DNA from: an uncultured Veillonellaceae bacterium | GTDB taxonomy: Bacteria > Bacillota > Negativicutes > Veillonellales > Dialisteraceae | Reading direction: 5' to 3' | Length of the DNA: 46,774 nt | Assembly (NCBI GenBank): GCA_927353735.1 | Contig: CAKMIA010000011.1 | Location: forward strand, 1-46,774 | In this document: one piece after another, positions 39,968 to 46,774 of the stretch | Numbering within the stretch: the first letter of the stretch is position 1 | Layout of the letters: every line of letters begins with the position of its first letter | The notes under the pieces: model-generated | Seen by the model: the letters and a program-made list of their open reading frames with translations, nothing else | Told to the model about the DNA's origin: nothing | Database searches by the model: none | Program-made: the position numbers and the translations under genes

Positions 39968-39996
39968 ATTTTATAAAATCCTGACGTTCTCTGCAA
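39968..39996 (-). promoter_or_regulatory. Promoter of the second aminotransferase
   Basis: Minus-strand TTGCAG (39991-39996), 17-base spacer, TAAAAT (39968-39973), about 80 bases before the ATG. Confidence 0.7.
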
Positions 39997-40015
39997 CAGG
40001 AAGCGCCAATTTCTT

Positions 40016-40975
40016 TCACCGCCCGAGGCGGCCGCCGATATCCTGCACGGCCTTCCGGAAGAAGGCGGCCATGCCCGGGCCGGGCTGGACGGGCGCGCCG
40101 GCGGAAAGGATGAGTCCCCGGCCGCCGGTGGCGCGGAGCGCGTGCCAGATATCTCGCTCCACCTCATTGCGCAGGCCGAATTCCAGATGGCGCCGGGAAA
40201 TGCCGGTCATGCAGCACACGCCCATCACGTCCTGCGCCTCGGCGATGTCCGGCAGGGACTGGGCCGCATCCCATGCGAAGATCTGCACGGGATATTTCCG
40301 GAGCACGGGGAACATGCAGTTCGTCCAGCCGGCGGAGAGGACATTGCACCACCCGGAGGAGGCGGAGAGCACCGCCAGATCGTAGGGCGCGCCGTATTCC
40401 CGGTAGACCGCCTCGCTGATGAGCTCGTAATCGGCAAGCGGCGCCTCGAAGAAAATCCCGTCCGCGCCGAGCTCGATGACCCGCTGCACCAGCGCGCAGG
40501 TGGTCTCCGTGACCGTCTTCAGCGCTTCCTTGATCATCGGTCCGGCGCCGCGGCGGATGTCCTCGGGCAGGTGGAAGGCGAGCCGGAAAATGGTGGCGAG
40601 CGGGCTGGTGACCCGGAAGAGGACCGGAATATCCCCCTTCTTCTCCGCCAGGATCTGCCGAAGCGCATCCTGCTCGCGGGCGAGCGCGCCGTGATTGACG
40701 GAGCTGCCGGAGAGGCGCCCCCAGTCCCCGGGATCGGTCACGTACACCACGCCGCCCACCTTGGTGAAGCCCGGCGCGGTGTAATCCTCGCCGCTGTATC
40801 CCGCTGCCGGCGCGGTGATGAGGAGACTGCTCTCCCATTCCTCAGCGAGCGCCAGCGCCGCCCGGGCGTGGTCCTCCGCGGTACCGCCCCTGCTGCCGGA
40901 CTGCCAGAAGGCCGCCGGTATCCGCTCCGGTCGTTCTCCCGCGATGGCGGCCTGTATCCATTCTCTGCTGTTCAT
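40016..40975 (-). CDS. Uroporphyrinogen decarboxylase-family protein
   Basis: A 319-residue TIM-barrel protein of the URO-D family. Visible family traits are MNSREWIQAAIAGERPERIPAAFW at the start, LGADGIFFEAPLAD and the closing GRGLILSAGAPVQPG. True heme-pathway HemE keeps a basic N-terminal Arg patch and context with other hem genes; neither is evident here. Many members instead are corrinoid-linked methyltransferases or of unknown role. It lies 30 bases after the gamma-glutamyltransferase and is read with it. Confidence 0.85.
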   Translation of the reverse strand: MNSREWIQAAIAGERPERIPAAFWQSGSRGGTAEDHARAALALAEEWESSLLITAPAAGYSGEDYTAPGFTKVGGVVYVTDPGDWGRLSGSSVNHGALAREQDALRQILAEKKGDIPVLFRVTSPLATIFRLAFHLPEDIRRGAGPMIKEALKTVTETTCALVQRVIELGADGIFFEAPLADYELISEAVYREYGAPYDLAVLSASSGWCNVLSAGWTNCMFPVLRKYPVQIFAWDAAQSLPDIAEAQDVMGVCCMTGISRRHLEFGLRNEVERDIWHALRATGGRGLILSAGAPVQPGPGMAAFFRKAVQDIGGRLGR

Positions 40976-41005
40976 GCTGTTCCCCTCCGTTCCGCTGCCA
41001 TACCG

Positions 41006-42628
41006 TTACCAGGCGGCTGCCACGCCGTCCGCTCTGGGCTCCGTCGCTCCTGCGAGGACGCCCTCTTCATTTCTCCAGATGATCTCGCCCCGGCCGAACT
41101 GGGACATATCCTCCAGCACGCGGATGTCATGGCCCATATTCTGGAGCTGCTCCACCACCTGCAGGGGCATCCCCGGCTCCATATCGAAATGGAGGCCGCC
41201 TGTCCACTGCCACCGCGGTGCGTCCAGCGCCTCCTGGGGATTCATGTGGAAATCGATCACATTGGTCACCACCTGCAGATGGCCCTGCGGCTGCATGAAG
41301 CCGCCCATGACGCCGAACGGCCCCACGGCCCGGCCCTCCCGGGTGAGGAAGCCCGGAATGATCGTGTGGTAGGTCCGCTTGTGCGGCGCGATGCAGTTTA
41401 CGTGATGTTCATCGAGGCTGAAATTGTAGCCCCGGTTCTGGAAGGCGATGCCGTAGCCGGGCAGAACGACGCCGCTGCCGAAGTGGCAGTAGTTGCTCTG
41501 GATGTAGGACACCATATTGCCCTCCTCGTCGGCCGTGCAGAGATAGACCGTGCCGCCGCAGTTCGGATCGTCGTAGTGCGGCTGGAGCGCCCGGCCGGTA
41601 ATCTCCCGGCGGCGCGCCTCCCCGTACCGGTCGGACAGCAGGTCCGCCACGGAGGCCTTCATGTATTTCGGGTCCGTCACATAGCGGTCGCCGTCGGCAA
41701 AGGCCATCTTCATGGCCTCCATCTGGCGGTGGAGCGTCTCCGCGCTCTCACGGGTGGTGAAATCGAAGCCCTTCAGGATATTGAGCGCCATAAGGGGCAC
41801 GATGCCGTGGCCGTTCGGCGGGAGCTCCCACACATCGTAGCCGCGGTAATTGACGGACACGGGCCTCACCCATTCCGGCGCCCACTCCGCATAGTCCTCC
41901 TTCCGCACATAGCCGCCGGTCTCCCGGGAGAAGGCGTCGATGGCCTCGGCGATCTCTCCGCGGTAGAAGCTCTCGCATTCGCTGTCCCGGAGCATTTCCA
42001 GCGTGCGCGCATGGTTGGGGAGCTTCATGATCTCTCCCGCTCTGGGCGGACGGCCGTCCTTCAGGAAGGTGCTGAACCAGCCGGCCAGCGCGGGCTCGTC
42101 CCGGAGCTGAATGAGCTCCTTATATTCCTTCATCCATTCGCAGGCCACGAAGGAGGACACCGCGTAGCCGTACCGCGCGTAATGAATCGCCGGCTCGAAG
42201 AGCTCGCCGAAGGGGAGCTTCCCGAAACGCCGGGACAGGGAGATCCACGCGGAGGGCGCGCCGGATATCGTCACGGGGACCCAGCCCCGCTTGGGCATTT
42301 CCGCATAGCCCTTTTCCCGGAGCGCTTCCGCCGAGATGCCCGCCGGCGCCCAGCCGCTCGCATTAAGGCCGTACATCCGGTCCTTCATCCACACGATGGC
42401 AAAGGCGTCGCTCCCGATGCCGTTGGATACCGGCTCCACCACCGTGAGGGTGATCGCCGTGGCGATGGCCGCATCGACGGCATTGCCGCCCTTTTTCAGC
42501 ATGTCCAGACCGGCCTGCGCCGCCAGCTGCGACGCGGTGCACACCATGCCCCGCGTGCCGTATACGACGCTCCGCCGGGAGGGATAGCGGTAATGCTGCT
42601 CGTCAGCATGAAAATGGAGTTCTCTCAT
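41006..42628 (-). CDS. Gamma-glutamyltransferase family protein, no signal peptide
   Basis: A 540-residue Ntn-hydrolase. The precursor would cut itself before Thr360 in CGGTVYLCTADEEGN, the nucleophile of the small subunit. The large-subunit start shows GGNAVDAAIATAITLTVVEP and a Gly-rich oxyanion region near VMGGFMQPQGH. Classical enzymes are exported and split glutathione; this one begins MRELHFHADEQHYRYP with no export signal, so it should be cytoplasmic, as in the capsule-less GGT-like branch. Substrate unknown. First gene of a two-gene operon with the UroD-family protein. Confidence 0.92.
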   Translation of the reverse strand: MRELHFHADEQHYRYPSRRSVVYGTRGMVCTASQLAAQAGLDMLKKGGNAVDAAIATAITLTVVEPVSNGIGSDAFAIVWMKDRMYGLNASGWAPAGISAEALREKGYAEMPKRGWVPVTISGAPSAWISLSRRFGKLPFGELFEPAIHYARYGYAVSSFVACEWMKEYKELIQLRDEPALAGWFSTFLKDGRPPRAGEIMKLPNHARTLEMLRDSECESFYRGEIAEAIDAFSRETGGYVRKEDYAEWAPEWVRPVSVNYRGYDVWELPPNGHGIVPLMALNILKGFDFTTRESAETLHRQMEAMKMAFADGDRYVTDPKYMKASVADLLSDRYGEARRREITGRALQPHYDDPNCGGTVYLCTADEEGNMVSYIQSNYCHFGSGVVLPGYGIAFQNRGYNFSLDEHHVNCIAPHKRTYHTIIPGFLTREGRAVGPFGVMGGFMQPQGHLQVVTNVIDFHMNPQEALDAPRWQWTGGLHFDMEPGMPLQVVEQLQNMGHDIRVLEDMSQFGRGEIIWRNEEGVLAGATEPRADGVAAAW

Positions 42629-42697
42629 GAAATTTCCTTCCTTTCCCTACGGGCCGGCCCTGTGTGAAGCAGGACATGCCCGGTCATTTCCGCCCCT

Positions 42698-42706
42698 ATT
42701 ATAACA
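42698..42706 (-). promoter_or_regulatory. Extended -10 promoter of the GGT operon
   Basis: Minus-strand TGT plus consensus TATAAT (42698-42703), about 70 bases before the GGT start. No clear -35. It is back to back with the leu promoter, 50 bases away. Confidence 0.55.
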
Positions 42707-42756
42707 AATTCCCCGTGCAGGCAGGCCCTCTTTCCGCCAAATTTCAGCCGCCGTCC

Positions 42757-42785
42757 TTGCCAAGGTGCAGGGCCTGTGCTACAAT
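42757..42785 (+). promoter_or_regulatory. Promoter of the leu operon
   Basis: TTGCCA (42757-42762), 17-base spacer, TACAAT (42780-42785) with TGTGC before the -10. Transcription would start near 42792, at the head of the T-box leader. Confidence 0.8.
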
Positions 42786-43009
42786 AGCGTTCAATCACAG
42801 AAAAGAAATGCGCAGAAGAGAAACAGTAGCTTTCGGAAACGATGCAGAGAGCCGCGGGATGGTGTGACGCGGTGCGGGAACGGAAGTGAACTCGTCTCGG
42901 AGCAGCCCGTTGAACTCACAGTAGACGGCGCCGGAGCCCCCCGTTAGCGTGGATGGTCTATGAACCGCAGAGTGCATGCTCCGGCATGAAATAGAGTGGT
43001 AACGCGAAT

Positions 43010-43040
43010 GCTTTCGTCTCTTGGGGACGGAAGCTTTTTT
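43010..43040 (+). terminator. First regulated terminator of the leu T-box
   Basis: GCTTTCGTCTC (43010-43020) pairs with GGGACGGAAGC (43024-43034), two G-U pairs, then T6. It competes with the antiterminator formed by the first T-box. Confidence 0.9.
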
Positions 43041-43065
43041 ATTTCGCATCATGGACCGGTGAGCG

Positions 43066-43137
43066 CCCGGCACAGCCGGGAATCAGAGTGGTACCGCGGG
43101 TCTCCCGTCTCTTCATCGAGGCGGGAGGCTCTTTTTT
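43066..43137 (+). terminator. Second T-box module: stem III, T-box and terminator
   Basis: CCCGG/CCGGG (43066-43080) acts as a stem III, followed by the T-box at 43085-43099. The terminator pairs CTCCCGTCTC (43102-43111) with GAGGCGGGAG (43118-43127) and ends in T6 (43132-43137). The module repeats the first one in order and spacing. Confidence 0.88.
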
Positions 43138-43183
43138 ATTTCATCATCCCCGCGCACCGCGCAGGAATAAGGAGGAATCATTC

Positions 43184-44443
43184 ATGGGAATGACAATGAC
43201 GCAGAAAATTATGGCGGCCCATGCAGGGAAGGACTCGGTCAAGCCGGGCGACCTGATCTACTGCAAGCTGGATCTGGTGATGGCCAATGACATCACCGCG
43301 CCGCCGTCCATCAAGGAATTTGAAAAGATCGGCTGCCCGGTCTTCGACCGCACGAAGATCGCGCTCGTCCCGGACCATTTCACGCCGAATAAGGATATCA
43401 AATCCGCCGGACTGGCGAAGATCGTCCGCGATTTTGCCAAAAAGCATGACATTCAGAATTACTTCGAGGTAGGTCGTGCGGGCATCGAGCACGTCATCCT
43501 GCCGGAAAAGGGGCTCGTCGCTCCGGGCATGATGATCATCGGCGCGGACTCCCACACCTGCACCTACGGCGCGGTGGGTGCCTTCTGCACCGGCGTGGGC
43601 TCCACCGATCTGGGCGTGGCCATGGCCACCGGCGAAGCGTGGTTCAAGGTGCCGGAGGCCATCAAGGTGGTGCTCACCGGCTCGAAGCCGGAGGACGTCA
43701 CCGGCAAGGACGTGATCCTCACCCTCATCGGCATGATCGGCGTCTCCGGCGCACTCTATCAGTCACTGGAATTCACCGGCCCCGGCGTGGCGTCCCTCTC
43801 CATGGCGGACCGCCTCACCATCGCCAATATGGCCATTGAGGCCGGCGCGAAAAACGGCATTTTCCCCGTGGACGAACGGACCCGCGCCTATGAGGAAGGC
43901 CGCGTGGACCATCCCTACACGGTCTACGAAGCCGACCCCGATGCGGAATACGCCCGCACGGTGGAGATCGACCTGTCCTCCCTTTCCCCGGTGGTGGCCT
44001 TCCCGCACCTGCCGGAAAATGTGAAGGTCATCGGCACCTTCGGCGACATCAAGATCGATCAGGTGGTGCTCGGCTCCTGCACGAACGGCCGTCTGGAGGA
44101 TCTGGCCATCGCGGCGCGCATCTTCGAGGGCCACACCGTCCATCCCGACGTGCGGTGCATCGTCATCCCCGGCAGCCGTCAGGTCTACCGCGACGCCATG
44201 AAGGCCGGCTACATTGAGACCTTCATCGAAGCGGGCTGCGCGGTCTCCACGCCGACCTGCGGCCCCTGCCTGGGCGGCTACATGGGCATCCTCACCGCCG
44301 GCGAACGGTGCGTCTCCACGACGAACCGCAATTTCCGCGGCCGCATGGGCCACGTGGACAGCGAAGTCTATCTCGCAGGGCCGCAGACCGCAGCGGCCAG
44401 CGCAATTCTCGGCAAGATTGCCGCACCGAAGGAGGTCCGCTGA
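43184..44443 (+). CDS. leuC: 3-isopropylmalate dehydratase, large subunit
   Basis: A 419-residue aconitase-family subunit that, with LeuD, isomerises 2- to 3-isopropylmalate in leucine synthesis. The [4Fe-4S] ligands are Cys in [12 protein letters not shown] and the pair in [11 protein letters not shown]. The short length fits the archaeal/Firmicute class of LeuC (about 420 residues, not 470). The start is ATG 43184 ([16 protein letters not shown]), 8 bases after GGAGG; the reading frame is open further left, but that part is the T-box terminator. Confidence 0.96.
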   Translation: MGMTMTQKIMAAHAGKDSVKPGDLIYCKLDLVMANDITAPPSIKEFEKIGCPVFDRTKIALVPDHFTPNKDIKSAGLAKIVRDFAKKHDIQNYFEVGRAGIEHVILPEKGLVAPGMMIIGADSHTCTYGAVGAFCTGVGSTDLGVAMATGEAWFKVPEAIKVVLTGSKPEDVTGKDVILTLIGMIGVSGALYQSLEFTGPGVASLSMADRLTIANMAIEAGAKNGIFPVDERTRAYEEGRVDHPYTVYEADPDAEYARTVEIDLSSLSPVVAFPHLPENVKVIGTFGDIKIDQVVLGSCTNGRLEDLAIAARIFEGHTVHPDVRCIVIPGSRQVYRDAMKAGYIETFIEAGCAVSTPTCGPCLGGYMGILTAGERCVSTTNRNFRGRMGHVDSEVYLAGPQTAAASAILGKIAAPKEVR

Positions 44444-44444
44444 T

Positions 44445-44939
44445 ATGGCTATCGAAGGAAACGTCTGGCGCTACGGCGACAATATCGACACCGACGTCAT
44501 CATCCCCGCAAGATATCTGAATACATTTGATCCGAAGGAACTGGCATCCCACTGCATGGTGGACATCGACGAGACCTTCGCCAAAGAAGTCCAGGCCGGC
44601 GACATCATGGTAGGCGGCCGCAACTTCGGCTGCGGCTCCTCCCGCGAGCACGCCCCGATCGCCATCAAGGCCTCGGGCATTCCGGTCATCGTCGCGGCGA
44701 GCTTCGCCCGCATCTTCTACCGGAACGGCATCAATGTGGGCCTGCCGCTCCTCGAGATCGGCGACGACGTGGAAAAGATCCATGCCGGCGACCGGCTCCG
44801 CATCGACCTCTCCACGGGGCGCATTGAGGATCTCACCACCGGCGATACCTTCCAGGCGCCGCCGCTGCCCGGATTCATTCAGGACATCGCCAGAGCGGGC
44901 GGTCTCGTCAACTATGTAAAGGAGAAAAAAGAGAAATGA
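44445..44939 (+). CDS. leuD: 3-isopropylmalate dehydratase, small subunit
   Basis: A 164-residue swivel-domain subunit. Family marks are DNIDTDVIIPARYL, VGGRNFGCGSSREHAP and IVAASFARIFYRNGINVGLP. Its ATG lies one base after the leuC stop, behind GGAGG, and its end overlaps leuB by 4 bases, so the three are read in fixed ratio. Confidence 0.97.
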   Translation: MAIEGNVWRYGDNIDTDVIIPARYLNTFDPKELASHCMVDIDETFAKEVQAGDIMVGGRNFGCGSSREHAPIAIKASGIPVIVAASFARIFYRNGINVGLPLLEIGDDVEKIHAGDRLRIDLSTGRIEDLTTGDTFQAPPLPGFIQDIARAGGLVNYVKEKKEK

Positions 44940-46006
44940 CAAAGAAGATCACGGTCATTCCCGGCGACGGCATCGGCCGGGAAATCACCGACGCGGCCGT
45001 AGCCGTACTGAAAAAAATCGACGAGGTCTGCTCCATCGGCCTCGAATTCACCTGGAAGGATGCCGGCGGCACCGCCTATGATAAATACGGCACGCCCCTG
45101 CCGGAGGACACCGTCGAAACCGCCAGGGCCTCGGACGCCGTCCTCTTCGGCGCCGTCGGCGGCGACCAGTGGGACCACCTCGCTCCCGACCTTCGTCCGG
45201 AACGGGCCATCCTCGGCCTGCGCAAGGCTCTCGGCCTCTATGTCAATCTCCGCCCGGTAAAGGTCATGGACGTACTGGCGGAATATTCCCCGCTGAAGGA
45301 AGAGCTCGCCAAAGGCACGGACCTGCTCATCGTGCGCGAGCTCATCGGCGGCATCTACTTCGGCGACAAGTGCGAATCGGAGATCCACAACGGCGTGGAG
45401 CGCGCCTGGGATCTGGAAAACTACAGCATCCCCGAGGTGGAGCGCATCACCCGCTTCGCCATGACCGCTGCGCGGAAGCGCCGCTCCAAGGTGACCTCCG
45501 TGGACAAATCCAACGTGCTCGCCACGTCCCGTCTGTGGCGCCGCACCGTTACGAAGCTCGCTGAGGAATATCCCGACGTGGCCGTGGACCATCTCTACGT
45601 GGACAACTGCGCCATGCAGCTCGCCATCCATCCCACCCAATTCGACGTGATCGTCACGAGCAACCTCTTCGGGGACATCCTCTCCGACGAAGCGGCCGTT
45701 CTCTCCGGCTCCATCGGCATGCTCCCCTCCGCCTCCATCGGCGAGAGCACCAGCCTCTATGAACCAATCCACGGCTCCGCACCGGACATCGCCGGACAGG
45801 GCATCGCCAATCCCTGCGCGACCATTCTCTCCGCCGCCATGCTCCTGCGGTACTCCCTCGATGAGGACGCCGCCGCCGACAAAATCGAGCAGGCTGTGGA
45901 AGCGGCCCTCCGCGAAGGCTACCGCACCCCTGACCTGTACAGGGACGGCTTCAAAAAGGTCGATACACAGGGCATGACCGACGCCATCCTCGCCCACATC
46001 GGCTGA
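44936..46006 (+). CDS. leuB: 3-isopropylmalate dehydrogenase
   Basis: A 356-residue NAD-dependent enzyme that oxidises and decarboxylates 3-isopropylmalate to 2-oxoisocaproate. The active-site residues are visible: RPVK for substrate, RELIGGIYFG with the Tyr, SVDKSNVLATSRLWR with the Lys, and NLFGDILSDEAA with the metal Asp residues. GSIGMLPSAS and EPIHGSAPDIAG form the NAD end. Last gene of leuCDB; leuA and leuB partners such as ilv genes are not in the window. Confidence 0.97.
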   Translation: MTKKITVIPGDGIGREITDAAVAVLKKIDEVCSIGLEFTWKDAGGTAYDKYGTPLPEDTVETARASDAVLFGAVGGDQWDHLAPDLRPERAILGLRKALGLYVNLRPVKVMDVLAEYSPLKEELAKGTDLLIVRELIGGIYFGDKCESEIHNGVERAWDLENYSIPEVERITRFAMTAARKRRSKVTSVDKSNVLATSRLWRRTVTKLAEEYPDVAVDHLYVDNCAMQLAIHPTQFDVIVTSNLFGDILSDEAAVLSGSIGMLPSASIGESTSLYEPIHGSAPDIAGQGIANPCATILSAAMLLRYSLDEDAAADKIEQAVEAALREGYRTPDLYRDGFKKVDTQGMTDAILAHIG

Positions 46007-46013
46007 TTTTTTC

Positions 46014-46061
46014 CAATAAAAAAACATCGGACGCTTTTCCGCATCCGATGTTTTTTTATTG
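46014..46061. terminator. Bidirectional terminator between leuB and the MATE gene
   Basis: Arms 46014-46031 and 46044-46061 are 18-bp reverse complements with A7/T7 on either side of ACATCGGA/TCCGATGT. The MATE stop codon lies inside it. Confidence 0.93.
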
Positions 46062-46774
46062 CTTTGACGATTCCCGGGGCCGGTACCGCCGCTCGATGAA
46101 AAAGAGCCGTCCCGTCATGAGGAGCGCCGAGCAGCCCACGCCGATATCGAGGCCCTGCCAGTACGATGCCGCGCCGTGGCCGAGGCAGTGGTCCAGTGCC
46201 AGCCCCGCTGGCAGGCACACGCCCCAGTAGGCGATGATCATGAGCACAAAGGGCGTCCGCGCATCCTTGTAGCCCCGGAGGATGCCCTGAATGGGCGCCG
46301 CCACCGCATCGAAGCACTGCCAGCCCGCGCAGTAGATCAGAAACAGCCCGGCCGCCTCCGCCACGCCGGCATCCTCCGTATAGATGCCCGCGATGGGCCC
46401 GCGGAGTCCCACCGTCGCCGCCGCGGTGAGCGCCGCACAGAAGAGCGACCAGCCCAGCCCGGCCCGGCGGAAGGCCCGCGCCCGGCCGTAATCCCCGGCA
46501 CCGACTGCCACGCCCGTCACGATGGTGAGCGCCATGGAGCATGACAGAGGCAGCATGTAGATCACGCCGGAAAAATTGATGGCCGCCTGATGGGCCGCCA
46601 GAATGTCCGTGCCGAACCGGGCGATGAAAATGACGATGAATCCGAACAGGCTGGACTCCATGAACATCCCCAGGCCGTTCGGCACGCCGATGCCCAGGAA
46701 TTCCCGCCACACCGGCAGGTGCGGGCCCCCTGAGACCATGCTATTCCCGCCGCCTAAGATCTTCTCTATCTGCT
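46056..46774 (-). CDS. MATE-family multidrug exporter, C-terminal part
   Basis: The reading frame is open from the right edge to the stop at 46056, giving about 239 residues of a MATE carrier (full length about 450). The second bundle is visible: VPNGLGMFMESSLFGF, AAHQAAINFSGVIYMLPLSCSMALT, VAVGAGDYGRAR, and CFDAVAAPIQGILRGYKD. MATE proteins export cationic drugs or metabolites by Na+ or H+ exchange. The ATG at 46739 is internal; the true start is outside the window. Confidence 0.9.
   Translation of the reverse strand, partial: QIEKILGGGNSMVSGGPHLPVWREFLGIGVPNGLGMFMESSLFGFIVIFIARFGTDILAAHQAAINFSGVIYMLPLSCSMALTIVTGVAVGAGDYGRARAFRRAGLGWSLFCAALTAAATVGLRGPIAGIYTEDAGVAEAAGLFLIYCAGWQCFDAVAAPIQGILRGYKDARTPFVLMIIAYWGVCLPAGLALDHCLGHGAASYWQGLDIGVGCSALLMTGRLFFIERRYRPRESSKQ

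Larger units (their letters stand above)
42792..43140 (+). promoter_or_regulatory. Leucine T-box leader with one specifier stem and two antiterminator modules
   Basis: This leader RNA senses uncharged tRNA-Leu. Stem I spans about 42810-42905, with AGTA at 42825-42828, a distal CCGCG...CGCGG hairpin around GGATGGTGTGA, and the specifier CTC (Leu) at 42891-42893 in GTGAACTCG. Stem III is CATGC/GCATG near 42974-42988. Then come two T-boxes: AGAGTGGTAACGCG (42993-43006) with its terminator, and AGAGTGGTACCGCGG (43085-43099) with a second terminator. Only about 45 bases lie between the first terminator and the second T-box, too few for another stem I. It precedes leuCDB, so leucine starvation should open the operon. 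Confidence 0.9.

Noticed and set aside
43088..43183. Longer LeuC start upstream of 43184
   Set aside because: The extra codons are the T-box and terminator; the ATG at 43184 has a proper GGAGG.

Overview
The window is about 46.8 kb of GC-rich DNA that reads as the chromosome of an anaerobic, diderm Firmicute of the class Negativicutes (Veillonella/Selenomonas/Megasphaera/Dialister relatives). Four things point that way. There is a YadA-type trimeric adhesin carrying a surface-layer homology (SLH) domain. There is a homodimeric-type pyruvate:ferredoxin oxidoreductase. Typical Firmicute genes and controls (cdaA-cdaR-glmM, GerMN lipoprotein, T-box leader) sit beside outer-membrane-type proteins. 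Many proteins have Gram-negative-style signal peptides. The genus is not settled by the sequence. No rRNA, tRNA, CRISPR array, insertion sequence or prophage was seen.

Layout: 1-2.2 kb, envelope genes (lipoprotein start, amidase, GerMN lipoprotein, a 41-residue ORF). 2.4-5.5 kb, an aminotransferase and an rluA-pgeF pair. 5.6-8.2 kb, a ferrous-iron operon feoA-feoB-small Cys-rich protein behind a Fur-like box and a second inverted repeat. 8.3-10.9 kb, an operon of a small alarmone synthetase, an OmpR-type regulator and a histidine kinase. 11-13.5 kb, panE-like reductase, truA and a PfkB sugar kinase, with overlapping ends. 13.8-15.5 kb, a small exported protein and an M18 aminopeptidase. 15.5-17.5 kb, amt and a P-II gene behind a leader with two hairpins. 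17.6-23.2 kb, a six-gene operon of mostly exported redox and hydrolase proteins read away from a MerR-family gene, with a MerR-type promoter between them. 23.3-26.5 kb, cdaA-cdaR-glmM. 26.6-31.7 kb, LysR regulator plus a small membrane protein, divergent from PFOR. 32-35.5 kb, two amino-acid transporters with long upstream regions. 35.9-38.3 kb, the YadA/SLH adhesin and a small zinc-ribbon protein. 38.6-42.6 kb, a second aminotransferase, a UroD-family protein and a gamma-glutamyltransferase. 42.7-46 kb, a leucine T-box leader and leuCDB. 46.1 kb to the end, a partial MATE exporter.

The strongest points for a second look are these. (1) The leuC leader seems to have one tRNA-reading stem (CUC specifier) followed by two successive T-box antiterminator/terminator modules. 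(2) The adhesin places an SLH domain after its outer-membrane anchor, which would let one protein tie the outer membrane to peptidoglycan. (3) PFOR is broken by a one-base frameshift in its thiamine-diphosphate domain. (4) A MerR/NmlR-like regulator controls a set of five exported proteins plus an aldo/keto reductase, which may form an extracytoplasmic detoxification or redox pathway. (5) The glutamate-transporter-family symporter has lost its acidic-substrate arginine, and the P-II protein has lost both T-loop tyrosines. All functions are read from sequence motifs by eye; no database search was run.
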